NCBI GenBank assembly: GCA_964396055.1
Contig: CAYNDV010000040.1
Coordinates: 1 to 31,413 of the forward strand
From: CAYJPV01 sp964396055
GTDB lineage: Bacteria > Acidobacteriota > Vicinamibacteria > Vicinamibacterales > JAKQTR01
DNA: 31,413 bases
Reading direction: 5' to 3'
Of the stretch, positions 6,841-15,443 are shown piece after piece. The position numbers were made by a program, and so were the translations under genes. How positions within the stretch are numbered: the stretch's first letter is position 1; the number at the start of each line of letters is the position of its first letter. Under the pieces are notes generated by a model that saw nothing but the letters and a program-made list of their open reading frames with translations, ran no database searches and was not told the origin of the DNA.

Positions 6841-7747
6841 TGTCACTCGCCTTCCGCGCCGGCAGCTTCGTCCGCCAGTAGGCCGCCGACTCGAACAGCC
6901 CCTCGATGGTGTCGCCGGACTCGAGCCGGGCGCGCATGAAGGTCAGCATCTCCATGAAGGTGTCGAGGGCGCGGCCCGCCATGTCCTGGTTGGTGGCCAG
7001 CACGTCCTTCCAGGTATGCCCGGGAGTCGCGGCCAGGCGCGTCGTGTCCGCCAGGCCGCGGCCAGCGAACCCGAGGCCGTGCTCGCCGATCTGCTCGCCG
7101 AGCACCTGCATCAGCGTGCTCACCACCAGCTGCGGCAGCTGCGTGAGGTACGACATCAGGTGATCGTGTTCGACCGGGGTCATCACGCGCGGTTCGGCGC
7201 CCAGAGCCTCGACGAATCGGCCGAGCCTCGCGGCGTCCTCCGATTCCGGCACGGCCGGCGTGAGGATCCAGGGCCGGCCGACGAACAGGTCGGGCCGGGC
7301 CGACTCGATGCCCCGCCGCGGGGCGCCCGCGAGGGGATGGCCTCCGACGAACCGCAGGCGCGCCGGCAGGGCCGCCGCCGCCTCCACGATCGCCCGCTTG
7401 CTGCCCCCGACGTCGGTCACCAGGGCCTGGCCCGGGACGCTCGCCGGCAACTCCTCGAGCAGGCGGATGTTCTCGGCGACGGGCGCCGCCAGCAGCACGA
7501 GGTCGGCTTCGGCGGCGGCGACGGGATCGTCGGCCCCGACGTCGATCGCCCCCATCCGCACGGCCGTCTCGAGCACGTCGTTGCCGTCGATGCCGATCAC
7601 GAGCGCGGAGGGCCACACCTGGCGCGCGGCCATCGCCACCGACCCGCCGATGAAGCCGAGGCCCACCACGGCGATCCTCTCGAACAGGACCTCCGCCCGG
7701 GGCAGTTCGCCCGGCCGGACGATGGGCAGGAACTGGCGCTCGCTCAT
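6836..7747 (-). CDS. tyrA: Prephenate dehydrogenase
   Basis: NAD(P)-dependent dehydrogenase that converts prephenate (or arogenate) to 4-hydroxyphenylpyruvate (or tyrosine). It has 303 residues and no fused chorismate mutase or ACT domain. The nucleotide loop GLGFIGGS is at residues 29-36 and the substrate-site GGHPLAG at 135-141 (His137). The usual SHLPH-type motif of the helical domain reads TQLPQ (202-206), so both histidines are replaced by Gln. ATG 7747 overlaps the aroF stop in an ATGA. It is the last gene of the trp/aro supraoperon, and its stop codon lies in heptamer array 2. Confidence 0.92.
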   Translation of the reverse strand: MSERQFLPIVRPGELPRAEVLFERIAVVGLGFIGGSVAMAARQVWPSALVIGIDGNDVLETAVRMGAIDVGADDPVAAAEADLVLLAAPVAENIRLLEELPASVPGQALVTDVGGSKRAIVEAAAALPARLRFVGGHPLAGAPRRGIESARPDLFVGRPWILTPAVPESEDAARLGRFVEALGAEPRVMTPVEHDHLMSYLTQLPQLVVSTLMQVLGEQIGEHGLGFAGRGLADTTRLAATPGHTWKDVLATNQDMAGRALDTFMEMLTFMRARLESGDTIEGLFESAAYWRTKLPARKASDN

Positions 7748-8799
7748 GCGACACCCCAGCCGCGGCGCACCACCGGCTCGACGCAGATCGAGCGGCCGAT
7801 AGCCGGGGCGATGATGCGCAACTCGGCCATCAGGCGATCGAACTGCGCGGGAAACATCGACTGTGCGCCGTCGCTGAGCGCGTGGTCGGGATCGTGATGG
7901 ACCTCGATGATGAGGCCGTCCGCGCCCGCCGCCACCGCGGCGCGCGCCATCGGGGCCACCTTGTCGCGCCGGCCCGTGCCGTGACTGGGGTCCACGAAGA
8001 TCGGCAGGTGGCTCAGCTTCTTGACGATGGGAATCGCCGAGATGTCGAGCGTGTTGCGCGTGTAGGTCTCGAAGGTGCGGATCCCGCGCTCGCACAGGAT
8101 GACGTGCATGTTGCCGCCGCCCAGCACGTACTCGGCCGAGAGCAGCCATTCCTCGATGGTGGCCGAAATGCCCCGCTTCAGCAGCACCGGCTTGCGCGTC
8201 CGGCCCAGTTCGCGCAGCAGCGCGAAGTTCTGCATGTTGCGCGCGCCCACCTGCAGGATGTCCGCGTAGCGCTCCACGAGATCGATCTGCGTCGTGTCCA
8301 TCACCTCGGACACGAGCTTGAGGTTGTGGGCGGCGGCCGCGTCGCGCAGCATCCGCAGGCCCTCCTCCCCCAGCCCCTGGAAGCTGTACGGCGAACTGCG
8401 CGGCTTGAACGCCCCGCCGCGCAGCACCTTGGCCCCGGCCCGCTTCACCGCCGCGGCGCTCGCGTGGACCTGCGCCTCGGACTCGGCCGAGCACGGCCCC
8501 GCCATGACGATCACCTCGTCACCGCCGACGCGCACGTCGTCGATCGCGATGACCGTGCCGCCGGGACGAAAGGCGCGGCTGGCCAGCTTGTACGGCTCGG
8601 AGATGCGCACCACCTCCTGCACGCCCTCCAGCACTTCGACGAGGCGCGGATCGCCACCCGCCTGGCCGGTGCCCACCACGCCGAGCACCGTGCGGTTGGC
8701 GCCCGTCGACCGGTGCACGCCGTATCCCTGCTGTTCCAGATGGGACACCACGGCTGCGATCTGCCCGTCCGTCGCGTGTTCCTGCATGACTACGACCAC
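7744..8799 (-). CDS. aroF: 3-deoxy-7-phosphoheptulonate (DAHP) synthase, type I-beta
   Basis: First enzyme of the shikimate pathway, condensing phosphoenolpyruvate and erythrose 4-phosphate. It has 351 residues. Residues 1-75 form a ferredoxin-like N-terminal regulatory domain (as in the Thermotoga-type enzyme), followed by the barrel. Metal-ligand motifs are Cys103 in GPCSAES and His273 in DPSHG; KPRSSPYSFQG (132-142) and LLKRG (206-210) are substrate-site motifs. The start is GTG 8799 because AGAAGGA sits 6 bases upstream; ATG 8787 is four codons in. It follows trpA after 56 bases and overlaps tyrA by 4 bases. The N-terminal domain suggests allosteric control by an aromatic amino acid, in addition to the Trp attenuator upstream. 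Confidence 0.95.
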   Translation of the reverse strand: MVVVMQEHATDGQIAAVVSHLEQQGYGVHRSTGANRTVLGVVGTGQAGGDPRLVEVLEGVQEVVRISEPYKLASRAFRPGGTVIAIDDVRVGGDEVIVMAGPCSAESEAQVHASAAAVKRAGAKVLRGGAFKPRSSPYSFQGLGEEGLRMLRDAAAAHNLKLVSEVMDTTQIDLVERYADILQVGARNMQNFALLRELGRTRKPVLLKRGISATIEEWLLSAEYVLGGGNMHVILCERGIRTFETYTRNTLDISAIPIVKKLSHLPIFVDPSHGTGRRDKVAPMARAAVAAGADGLIIEVHHDPDHALSDGAQSMFPAQFDRLMAELRIIAPAIGRSICVEPVVRRGWGVA

Positions 8800-8855
8800 G
8801 GTTCGTCCTTCTGCGGCAGTCTGCGGTGTGCTGGTCCGGTCGCCCGGCGTACAGC

Positions 8856-9683
8856 CTACCTCCGGCCGGGCCCTGCCGCAACTGCCGGCGGCGCGGCAGC
8901 GCCCTTCAACCACCCGACATACCCGGCCACCCGGCGCGCCAGGTCCGGCTCGTGCGCGTGGTCGGCGATCAACTGCACCAGGGCGCTGCCGACGACGGCC
9001 GCATCGGCCGTCCGACAGACGTCGCGGACGTGCTCGGGCGTCGAAATCCCGAAGCCGACCGCCACTGGCCGATCGGTGGCGGCCCGCACGCGGCCCACGA
9101 GGTCTGCCACGCCGTCGGCGAGCGTCGCGCGCGCCCCCGTCACGCCCAGCCGCGAAATCGCGTAGAGGAAGCCCGACCCACGCTCGCCAGCCAGGCGGAT
9201 ACGTTCCGGCGTCGTGGTCGGGCTCACCAGGAAGACCACGTCGAGCCCGACGGGGCGCAGGGCGGCGCCCAACTCGCCCGACTCCTCCACCGGAACGTCG
9301 AGCGTGAGCACGCCGTCCACGCCGGCAGCTGCGGCCCGCGCGGCGAACGCCGCCAGGCCCATCCGGTACACGGGGTTCGCGTAGGTGAACAGGACCAGCG
9401 GCGCCCGGATCGCGGGGCGCACCGAGGCGATCAGATCCAGGACCGACGCCAGCGTGGCGCCCGCCGCAAGAGCCCGTTCGCTGGCGCGTTGGATGACGGG
9501 ACCGTCGGCCAGCGGATCCGAGAACGGCACGCCGACTTCGATCACGTCGGCGCCTCCCTCGTCCAGTGCCAGGAGGATGTCGCGCGACCGGCTCAGGTCC
9601 GGATCGCCCGCGGTGACGTAGGTGACGAGTCCCGGCGCGGTGCCCGCCGCCAGGCGCGCGAAGGTGGTGTCGAGTCTGGTCAT
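8856..9683 (-). CDS. trpA: Tryptophan synthase alpha chain
   Basis: Cleaves indole-3-glycerol phosphate to indole and glyceraldehyde 3-phosphate, and passes indole to TrpB. It has 275 residues. Catalytic Glu49 and Asp60 fall at exactly the E. coli positions, within EVGVPFSDPLADGPVIQRA. The C-terminal phosphate-binding stretch VAVGFGISTPEHV is present. ATG 9683 lies 3 bases after the trpB stop. The next gene, aroF, starts 56 bases downstream, the widest gap in the operon, but no terminator is visible there. Confidence 0.97.
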   Translation of the reverse strand: MTRLDTTFARLAAGTAPGLVTYVTAGDPDLSRSRDILLALDEGGADVIEVGVPFSDPLADGPVIQRASERALAAGATLASVLDLIASVRPAIRAPLVLFTYANPVYRMGLAAFAARAAAAGVDGVLTLDVPVEESGELGAALRPVGLDVVFLVSPTTTPERIRLAGERGSGFLYAISRLGVTGARATLADGVADLVGRVRAATDRPVAVGFGISTPEHVRDVCRTADAAVVGSALVQLIADHAHEPDLARRVAGYVGWLKGAAAPPAVAAGPGRR

Positions 9684-9686
9684 GGC

Positions 9687-10922
9687 CTACTCCACCTCGA
9701 GGCCGACCAGGCCGGCCACGGACTGGACGTCCTTGTCGCCGCGACCCGAGAGATTGACGAGGATGGTCCGGCCGGCCCCCAGTTCCGCCGCAAGGCGCAT
9801 GGCGTACGCCACGGCGTGCGCGGATTCCAGCGCCGGGAGAATCCCCTCGAACCCCGCCAGAGCGCGGAAGCCCTCCAGCGCATCCGCGTCGTTCACGTGC
9901 ACGTACTCGGTCCGCCCGCGGGCCAGCAGGTCCGCGTGTTCGGGTCCGACCGCCGCGTAGTCGAGGCCGGCAGAGACGGAGTGGGTGCCGGTGATGTTGC
10001 CGTCGCCATCCTGCAGGACCACCGTGCGCGTGCCCTGGAACACGCCCGCGGCCCCACCGGCGAACCGCGCCGCGTGGCGGCCAGGCTCGATCGCGGTCCC
10101 GCCGGCTTCGACCCCGATCAGGCGGACGTCCGCGTCCCCGATGAACGCGTCGAAGATCCCGAGGGCGTTGCTGCCGCCCCCCACGCACGCCACCACGGCC
10201 GTGGGCAGGCCGTCATACGCCTGCTCGTATTGCGCACGCGCCTCGCGCCCGATCACCGACTGGAACTCCCGCACCATGAGCGGGTACGGATGCGGCCCGA
10301 GGACGGACCCCAGCAGGTAGTGGGTGGTGCCCACCGATCCCACCCAGTCGCGCATGGCCTCGTTGATCGCGTCCTTCAGGGTGCGGCTGCCGCTATCCAC
10401 CCGGGTCACCGTCGCGCCCAGCAGGCGCATGCGGACGACGTTCAGGGCCTGGCGGACCATGTCCTCGGCGCCCATGTACACCTCGCACGCGAGGCCGAGC
10501 AGGGCGCAGGCGGTGGCGGTGGCCACGCCGTGCTGGCCCGCCCCCGTCTCGGCCACCACGCGCGTCTTGCCCATGCGGCGCGCCAGCAGGGCCTGCCCCA
10601 GCGCATTGTTGATCTTGTGCGCACCGGTATGGGTCAGGTCCTCGCGCTTGAGCACGATCCGCGCGCCGCCCGCCGCGGCGCTGAGCCGCCGCGCTTCGTA
10701 GAGCGGCGTCGGCCGGCCCACGTAGTGCTGGAGCAGGCGCACCAGCTCGGCCCGGAACGCCTCGTCGCGCCGGGCCGCCCGGTACGCGTCGTCGAGTTCG
10801 GCCAGCGGTGCCATGAGGGTTTCCGGGACGAACCGGCCCCCGTATTCACCGTAGTACCCGCGGGCGTCCGGATCGCGGCGCCCAAAGGCCACGTCGACGC
10901 CCACCGAGCCGTTGTCGTTCAT
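9687..10922 (-). CDS. trpB: Tryptophan synthase beta chain
   Basis: PLP enzyme that joins indole and serine to make tryptophan. It has 411 residues. The PLP lysine is Lys103 in THTGAHKINNALGQ; AETGAGQHGVA carries the catalytic glutamate, and VGGGSNALG is the phosphate loop. The N-terminal YYGEYGGRFVPETL is typical of the TrpB1 class that pairs with TrpA. ATG 10922 overlaps the trpF stop in an ATGA, indicating translational coupling. trpA follows after 3 bases, as expected for the two subunits of one complex. Confidence 0.97.
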   Translation of the reverse strand: MNDNGSVGVDVAFGRRDPDARGYYGEYGGRFVPETLMAPLAELDDAYRAARRDEAFRAELVRLLQHYVGRPTPLYEARRLSAAAGGARIVLKREDLTHTGAHKINNALGQALLARRMGKTRVVAETGAGQHGVATATACALLGLACEVYMGAEDMVRQALNVVRMRLLGATVTRVDSGSRTLKDAINEAMRDWVGSVGTTHYLLGSVLGPHPYPLMVREFQSVIGREARAQYEQAYDGLPTAVVACVGGGSNALGIFDAFIGDADVRLIGVEAGGTAIEPGRHAARFAGGAAGVFQGTRTVVLQDGDGNITGTHSVSAGLDYAAVGPEHADLLARGRTEYVHVNDADALEGFRALAGFEGILPALESAHAVAYAMRLAAELGAGRTILVNLSGRGDKDVQSVAGLVGLEVE

Positions 10923-11551
10923 CGTGCGACTCCCGATGACGCGCCCCGCACGGCGCGCACGAACGCCTCCATCAGTGCCGGGTCCTTGCGACCCGGCGAT
11001 CGTTCGATCCCGGACGAGACATCCACGCCAGCCGGCCTGATGGCCCGCACGGCCTCCGCCACGTTGACGGGCGTCAGCCCGCCCGCGAGGACAATGGGCC
11101 GCAGGCGGGCCGCCGAGGCCGCCAGCGCCACATCCACGCGGCAGCCCGTGCCGCCGCGGCGCTCGCGATCGTGGGCATCGAGCAGGGGCGTGACGCGCAC
11201 CGGCCAGGCGGCGAGCGAGCCCGGGTCGAAGCCCTCACCCACGGCCACGGCCTTGATCACCGGCCGCGACGGCGAGGTCCACGCCTCGGGCGGCTCATCG
11301 CCGTGCAGTTGGACGGCCGTCAGGCCGACCACCCGGGCGATGGCGTCGATCGTGTCGGGCCGTTCGTTCACGAACACGCCCACCAGGCCCACCAGCGGCG
11401 GCAGGGCGGCCGCGATCCGGGCCGCCTGTTCCACCGTGACGGCGCGCGGGCTCTTCGCCCAGAACACGAGGCCGACGGCATCGGCCCCGATGTCGGCCGC
11501 CGCCCGCGCCTCGCCGGCGTCAGTGAAGCCGCACATCTTGATGCGCGTCAT
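10919..11551 (-). CDS. trpF: Phosphoribosylanthranilate isomerase
   Basis: Amadori rearrangement of phosphoribosylanthranilate in tryptophan synthesis. It has 210 residues. General base Cys7 (KMCGFTD; KICGIT is common) and general acid Asp125 (LLDAHD) are present, followed by GGTG at 133-136 and the phosphate-binding LAGGLTPVNV and VDVSSGIE. ATG 11551 overlaps the trpC stop by 4 bases, and its own stop overlaps trpB by 4 bases. Confidence 0.95.
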   Translation of the reverse strand: MTRIKMCGFTDAGEARAAADIGADAVGLVFWAKSPRAVTVEQAARIAAALPPLVGLVGVFVNERPDTIDAIARVVGLTAVQLHGDEPPEAWTSPSRPVIKAVAVGEGFDPGSLAAWPVRVTPLLDAHDRERRGGTGCRVDVALAASAARLRPIVLAGGLTPVNVAEAVRAIRPAGVDVSSGIERSPGRKDPALMEAFVRAVRGASSGVAR

Positions 11552-12339
11552 CGTGGCCCCCCCGTCAGGGCGCGCAGGCGGGCTTCCTGACCGCCCGGCC
11601 GCATCAGCCACTCGCCGATGAGGAACGCCTGGTACCCGGCGGCGTGCAGGCGGTGCACGTCCTCCGCAGAGTCGAGACCGCTTTCGGCGACGGCCACGGC
11701 TCCGGCGGGCAGGATGGCGAGGAGATCGAGGAAGACCGTTCGATCGACGTCGAGCGTCTTCAGGTTCCGGCTGTTCACCCCGATCAGGCGGGCGCCGCTC
11801 CCGGCCGCCCGGCGCAGTTCCTCTGCCGTGTGTACCTCGACCAGGGCCGCGAGGCCCATCGCGGACGCGTGGGCCAGCAGTACCTCCAGCCGGTCCCCGG
11901 GCAGGGCGGCGACGATCAGCAGGACGGCATCCGCGCCCGCCGCCCGCGCCTCGGCGACCTGGTACGCGTCGACGATGAAGTCCTTGCGCAGGACGGGAAT
12001 CGACACCGCCGCCCGCACCGCCTCCAGGTGCGCGAGGCTGCCGTCGAAGAACGTGGGCTCGGTGAGCACCGAGATGGCCGCCGCGCCGCCAGCCTGGTAG
12101 CACCGGGCGATGGCCGCGGGGTCGTAGTCGCGCACCAGCACGCCTTTGGCCGGCGACCGCCGCTTGCACTCCGCAATCACGTTGGGCCCGCCGCCGCGGG
12201 CCAGACGTGCGGCAAACACGTCGCCGCGCGGCGTGTGCCGGGCCGCCTCCCGCTCGACATCGCTCAGGGGCCGCACCGTCCGGCGATGGGCGGCCGCCGC
12301 CGCCGAGCCCGCAACGATGGCCGCGAGGAGATCGTCCAT
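11548..12339 (-). CDS. trpC: Indole-3-glycerol-phosphate synthase
   Basis: Ring-closing decarboxylation that makes indole-3-glycerol phosphate. A stand-alone enzyme of 263 residues, not fused to TrpF. The conserved IAECKRRSPAKG (residues 55-66, with Glu57 and Lys59), VLRKDFI (Lys119), LVEVH and GVNSRNL motifs are all visible. The start is ATG 12339, with a strong GGAGGGG 7 bases upstream; a longer open frame upstream overlaps trpD and is not used. Coupled to trpF by an ATGA overlap. Confidence 0.96.
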   Translation of the reverse strand: MDDLLAAIVAGSAAAAAHRRTVRPLSDVEREAARHTPRGDVFAARLARGGGPNVIAECKRRSPAKGVLVRDYDPAAIARCYQAGGAAAISVLTEPTFFDGSLAHLEAVRAAVSIPVLRKDFIVDAYQVAEARAAGADAVLLIVAALPGDRLEVLLAHASAMGLAALVEVHTAEELRRAAGSGARLIGVNSRNLKTLDVDRTVFLDLLAILPAGAVAVAESGLDSAEDVHRLHAAGYQAFLIGEWLMRPGGQEARLRALTGGPR

Positions 12340-12343
12340 CGCC

Positions 12344-13369
12344 TCACCCCTCCACCGGCGCCTGGCTGCAGGCCGCCAGCCGCTCGAGCGTCGCCGCCGC
12401 CCGCCCGGCATCGATGGCCGCCGCGGCCTGGTCCAGGCCTTCGCGCAGCGTCGGGGCGCGCCCGGCCACCAGGAGCACGGCGCCGGCGTTCAGCAGCACC
12501 ACGTCCCGTGCCGGGCCGGCCTCCCCGCCCAGCACGCCGCGCAGGATGGCCGCGTTGGCCGACGCGTCGCCCCCGGCGAGCGCAGCCGGCGGCACCTTGG
12601 CCAGGCCCACATCCGCGGGATGCAGATAGAACGTATTCACCTTGCCGCCGCGGCACTCGGACACCTTGGTGTACCCGGTCGTCGAGATCTCGTCGAGGCC
12701 ATCGGCGCCGTGCACCACCCACGCCCGTTCCGATCCGAGCAGCCCGAGCGCCCGGGCGATGAGCTCGGTCAACTCCGGCCTGGGCACGCCGACCAGCTGC
12801 CGTGCGGGCCCGGCGGGATTGGTGAGGGGGCCCAGCAGGTTGAAGGCCGTCCGCACGCCCAGCTCACGGCGCACGCCCGCCACGCTGCGCATCGACGGAT
12901 GGAACGTGGGGGCAAACAGGAAAGCCATGCCCGCGTCGGCCAGGCACCGGGCGACGACCGCCGGCGGCGCGGCCACGTGCACGCCGAGGGCCTCGAAGAC
13001 GTCCGCGCTGCCGCACCGGCTCGAGACCGAGCGGTTGCCGTGTTTCGCCACCGTGAGCCCGCACGCGGCGACCACGATGGCCGCCGCCGACGAGATGTTG
13101 AACGTGCCGGCGTGGTCGCCGCCGGTGCCGCACAGATCGACGCACGGCGCGGGCACGGGCCCCACGGGCACGGCCCGGGCGCGCATCGCGCGGGCGAAGC
13201 CCACAATCTCCGGGGGCCGCTCGCCCTTCATGGCCAGCCCGACCAGCAGCCCCGCGACCTGCGCGGGCGGCGCCTGGCCCTCCACGATGACGTCCATCGC
13301 CGCGCGGGCCTCGTCGGCCGTGAGGTCCTCGCGGCGCAGTACCTTGTTCAGCAGGGTTCCGAAGTCCAC
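12344..13369 (-). CDS. trpD: Anthranilate phosphoribosyltransferase
   Basis: Transfers the phosphoribosyl group of PRPP to anthranilate. It has 341 residues. The PRPP site CGTGGD is at 80-85, followed by AGTFNISSA; KHGNRSVSSRCGSADV starts at 109. The helical N-terminal domain covers about residues 1-65. The start is GTG 13369, with GAGGTG about 5 bases upstream, 8 bases after the trpG stop. trpC starts 4 bases downstream. Confidence 0.96.
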   Translation of the reverse strand: MDFGTLLNKVLRREDLTADEARAAMDVIVEGQAPPAQVAGLLVGLAMKGERPPEIVGFARAMRARAVPVGPVPAPCVDLCGTGGDHAGTFNISSAAAIVVAACGLTVAKHGNRSVSSRCGSADVFEALGVHVAAPPAVVARCLADAGMAFLFAPTFHPSMRSVAGVRRELGVRTAFNLLGPLTNPAGPARQLVGVPRPELTELIARALGLLGSERAWVVHGADGLDEISTTGYTKVSECRGGKVNTFYLHPADVGLAKVPPAALAGGDASANAAILRGVLGGEAGPARDVVLLNAGAVLLVAGRAPTLREGLDQAAAAIDAGRAAATLERLAACSQAPVEG

Positions 13370-13377
13370 GTCGCACC

Positions 13378-13947
13378 TCAGCGCAGGGCCAGGAAGTTGC
13401 GCAACAGCTGCCGGCCCTCCGGGGTGAGGACCGACTCGGGATGGAACTGCACGCCGTGGACCGGCCAGCGGCGGTGCCTCAGGCCCATCACCGTCCCATC
13501 GTCCACGGCGCGGGCCGCCACCTCCAGGTCGGCAGGCCAGCCCTCGTCGGCCACCACCAGCGAGTGGTAGCGGCCAGCGGTCATCGTCCGGCCGAGGCCG
13601 TGGAAGAGGCCCTGACCGTCGTGCTCGACCGTCGACGTCTTGCCGTGGATCGGCGCGGGCGCCCGCACGACGGCGCCGCCGAAGGCGAGGCCGATCGCCT
13701 GGTGCCCCAGGCAGACCCCGAGCATCGGCACGCGGCCCGCGAACGCGCGGATGACGTCCAGCGTGACGCCTGCCTCCTCCGGACGGCCGGGCCCCGGCGA
13801 GATGACGAGGTGATCGGGCCGCAGGCGCTCGACGTCCGCCACGGTGACGGCGTGGTTCCGGACGACCAGCGGCCGCGCACCGAGTTCCCCGAAGTACTGC
13901 ACGAGGTTGTAGGTGAACGAGTCGACGTTGTCGATGACGAGGAGCAT
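13378..13947 (-). CDS. trpG: Anthranilate synthase component II (glutamine amidotransferase)
   Basis: Class I glutamine amidotransferase that feeds ammonia to TrpE. It has 189 residues. The triad is Cys79 in GVCLGHQAIG, and His169 and Glu171 in QFHPES; the oxyanion loop SPGPGRPEEAG lies at 50-60. Sequence alone does not separate it from PabA, and it may serve both anthranilate and aminodeoxychorismate synthesis, but its place between trpE and trpD favours TrpG. ATG 13947 lies 17 bases after the trpE stop. Confidence 0.95.
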   Translation of the reverse strand: MLLVIDNVDSFTYNLVQYFGELGARPLVVRNHAVTVADVERLRPDHLVISPGPGRPEEAGVTLDVIRAFAGRVPMLGVCLGHQAIGLAFGGAVVRAPAPIHGKTSTVEHDGQGLFHGLGRTMTAGRYHSLVVADEGWPADLEVAARAVDDGTVMGLRHRRWPVHGVQFHPESVLTPEGRQLLRNFLALR

Positions 13948-13964
13948 CGTGGCGTCTCCGGCGC

Positions 13965-15443
13965 CTACAGGCCGCGCTGGGCCAGTTCGAGGGCCCGCAG
14001 GAGCGCCGACGCCTTGTCGCGGGTCTCCTGGTACTCGGCGGTCGGGTTCGAGTCGGCCACGATGCCGGCGCCCGCCTGCACCAGCGCCCGGCGGCCGGCG
14101 ATGACGATCGTGCGGATCGCGATGCAGAAATCGAGGTTGCCCGCGAAATCCAGGTAGCCGATCGCGCCGGCGTAGATGCCCCGCCGGTCGGGCTCGAGTT
14201 CCGCGATGATCTCCATCGCGCGCACCTTGGGTGCTCCCGACACGGTCCCGGCCGGGAAACACGAGACCAGGGCGTCGAGGCGATCCTGCCCGTCGGCCAG
14301 GCGGCCCTCGACGATCGACACGAGGTGCATCACGTGCGAGTACCGCTCGAGCGCCATGTACTGCGGCACGCGCACGGTGCCGAACTCGCTCACCCTCCCG
14401 ACGTCGTTGCGGCCGAGATCCACCAGCATGACGTGCTCGGCGCGCTCCTTCTCACTGGCCTTGAGCTCCTCGGCCAGGCGCTGATCCTCTTCGGCCTCGC
14501 GGCCGCGCGGCCGCGTGCCCGCGATGGGGTGCGTCTCGATTCGCCGGCCCTCGACGCGCACCAGCATCTCGGGCGACGCGCCGACGATCGACAGGTCCCC
14601 CATGCGCAGGAAGAACATGTACGGCGACGGGTTCACGTGCCGCAACGCCCGGTACACCGTGAACGGATCCGCGTCGAGGTCGCCTTCGAACCGCTGGGAC
14701 AGCACCACCTGGTAGATGTCGCCGGCCGCGATGTGTTCCTTGGCGGCCCGCACGTGGTGCTCGAAACGCTCCTGCGTCACGTTGGAGGTGACGGTGAAGG
14801 GCACCGGCTCGCGGCGCTCGGGCTGCGACAGGTTGCGTTCGAGTTCGCGCTCCAGGAACGCGATCTTCGCGCACGCGAACTGGTACAGCGACCGCAGGTC
14901 ATCGTCCTGGGAGATCCGGGCGTTGGCGATGATGAGGATGCGGTGCTGCACGTGGTCGAACGCCAGCACGGTGTCGAAGAGCATGAACCCGGCCGTGTCC
15001 ACACCGGCCGCGGCCGGGCTGGCTTCGCCCTGGAGCGGCACGGGCTCGAACCACGGCACGGCGTCGTAGCCGAGGTAGCCGACCGCCCCGCCGGTGAAGC
15101 GCGGCAGGCCGGGCACGTAGGGCGAGCGGAAACCCGCCATCAGGGACCGCAGCGTCTCCACGAACCCCTGCTCGCTGTCGTCGGACGTGCCGCCGCGATC
15201 GATGCGGACCCGGCCGTCCGCCGCGCTCAGGCACAGGAAGGGGTCCTTGCCCAGGAACGAGTAGCGGGCCACCTGCTCGCCGCCTTCCACGCTTTCCAGC
15301 AGGAACGCGTAGTCGGAGTGCTCGGCGATCTTGAGGAAGGCCGACACGGGCGTCAGGAGGTCGGCCATGATCTCCTTGCAGACGGGCACGAAGGTGCCGC
15401 GCTGCGCGAGTTCGACGAACTGTTCGTAGGTGGTGAGGTTCAT
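13965..15443 (-). CDS. trpE: Anthranilate synthase component I
   Basis: Converts chorismate to anthranilate using ammonia from TrpG; first step of the tryptophan branch. It has 492 residues, normal for stand-alone TrpE. The catalytic domain shows PIAGTRPRG, the VDLGRNDVGRV stretch, CFPAGTVSGAPKVRAMEII and GAIGYLDFAGNLDFCIAIRT. The N-terminal ESVEGGEQVARYSFLG (around residue 50) belongs to the Trp-feedback region, where LLES is the usual motif. ATG 15443 overlaps the aroDE stop in an ATGA; the extra upstream open frame is the aroDE gene in another frame. Confidence 0.97.
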   Translation of the reverse strand: MNLTTYEQFVELAQRGTFVPVCKEIMADLLTPVSAFLKIAEHSDYAFLLESVEGGEQVARYSFLGKDPFLCLSAADGRVRIDRGGTSDDSEQGFVETLRSLMAGFRSPYVPGLPRFTGGAVGYLGYDAVPWFEPVPLQGEASPAAAGVDTAGFMLFDTVLAFDHVQHRILIIANARISQDDDLRSLYQFACAKIAFLERELERNLSQPERREPVPFTVTSNVTQERFEHHVRAAKEHIAAGDIYQVVLSQRFEGDLDADPFTVYRALRHVNPSPYMFFLRMGDLSIVGASPEMLVRVEGRRIETHPIAGTRPRGREAEEDQRLAEELKASEKERAEHVMLVDLGRNDVGRVSEFGTVRVPQYMALERYSHVMHLVSIVEGRLADGQDRLDALVSCFPAGTVSGAPKVRAMEIIAELEPDRRGIYAGAIGYLDFAGNLDFCIAIRTIVIAGRRALVQAGAGIVADSNPTAEYQETRDKASALLRALELAQRGL

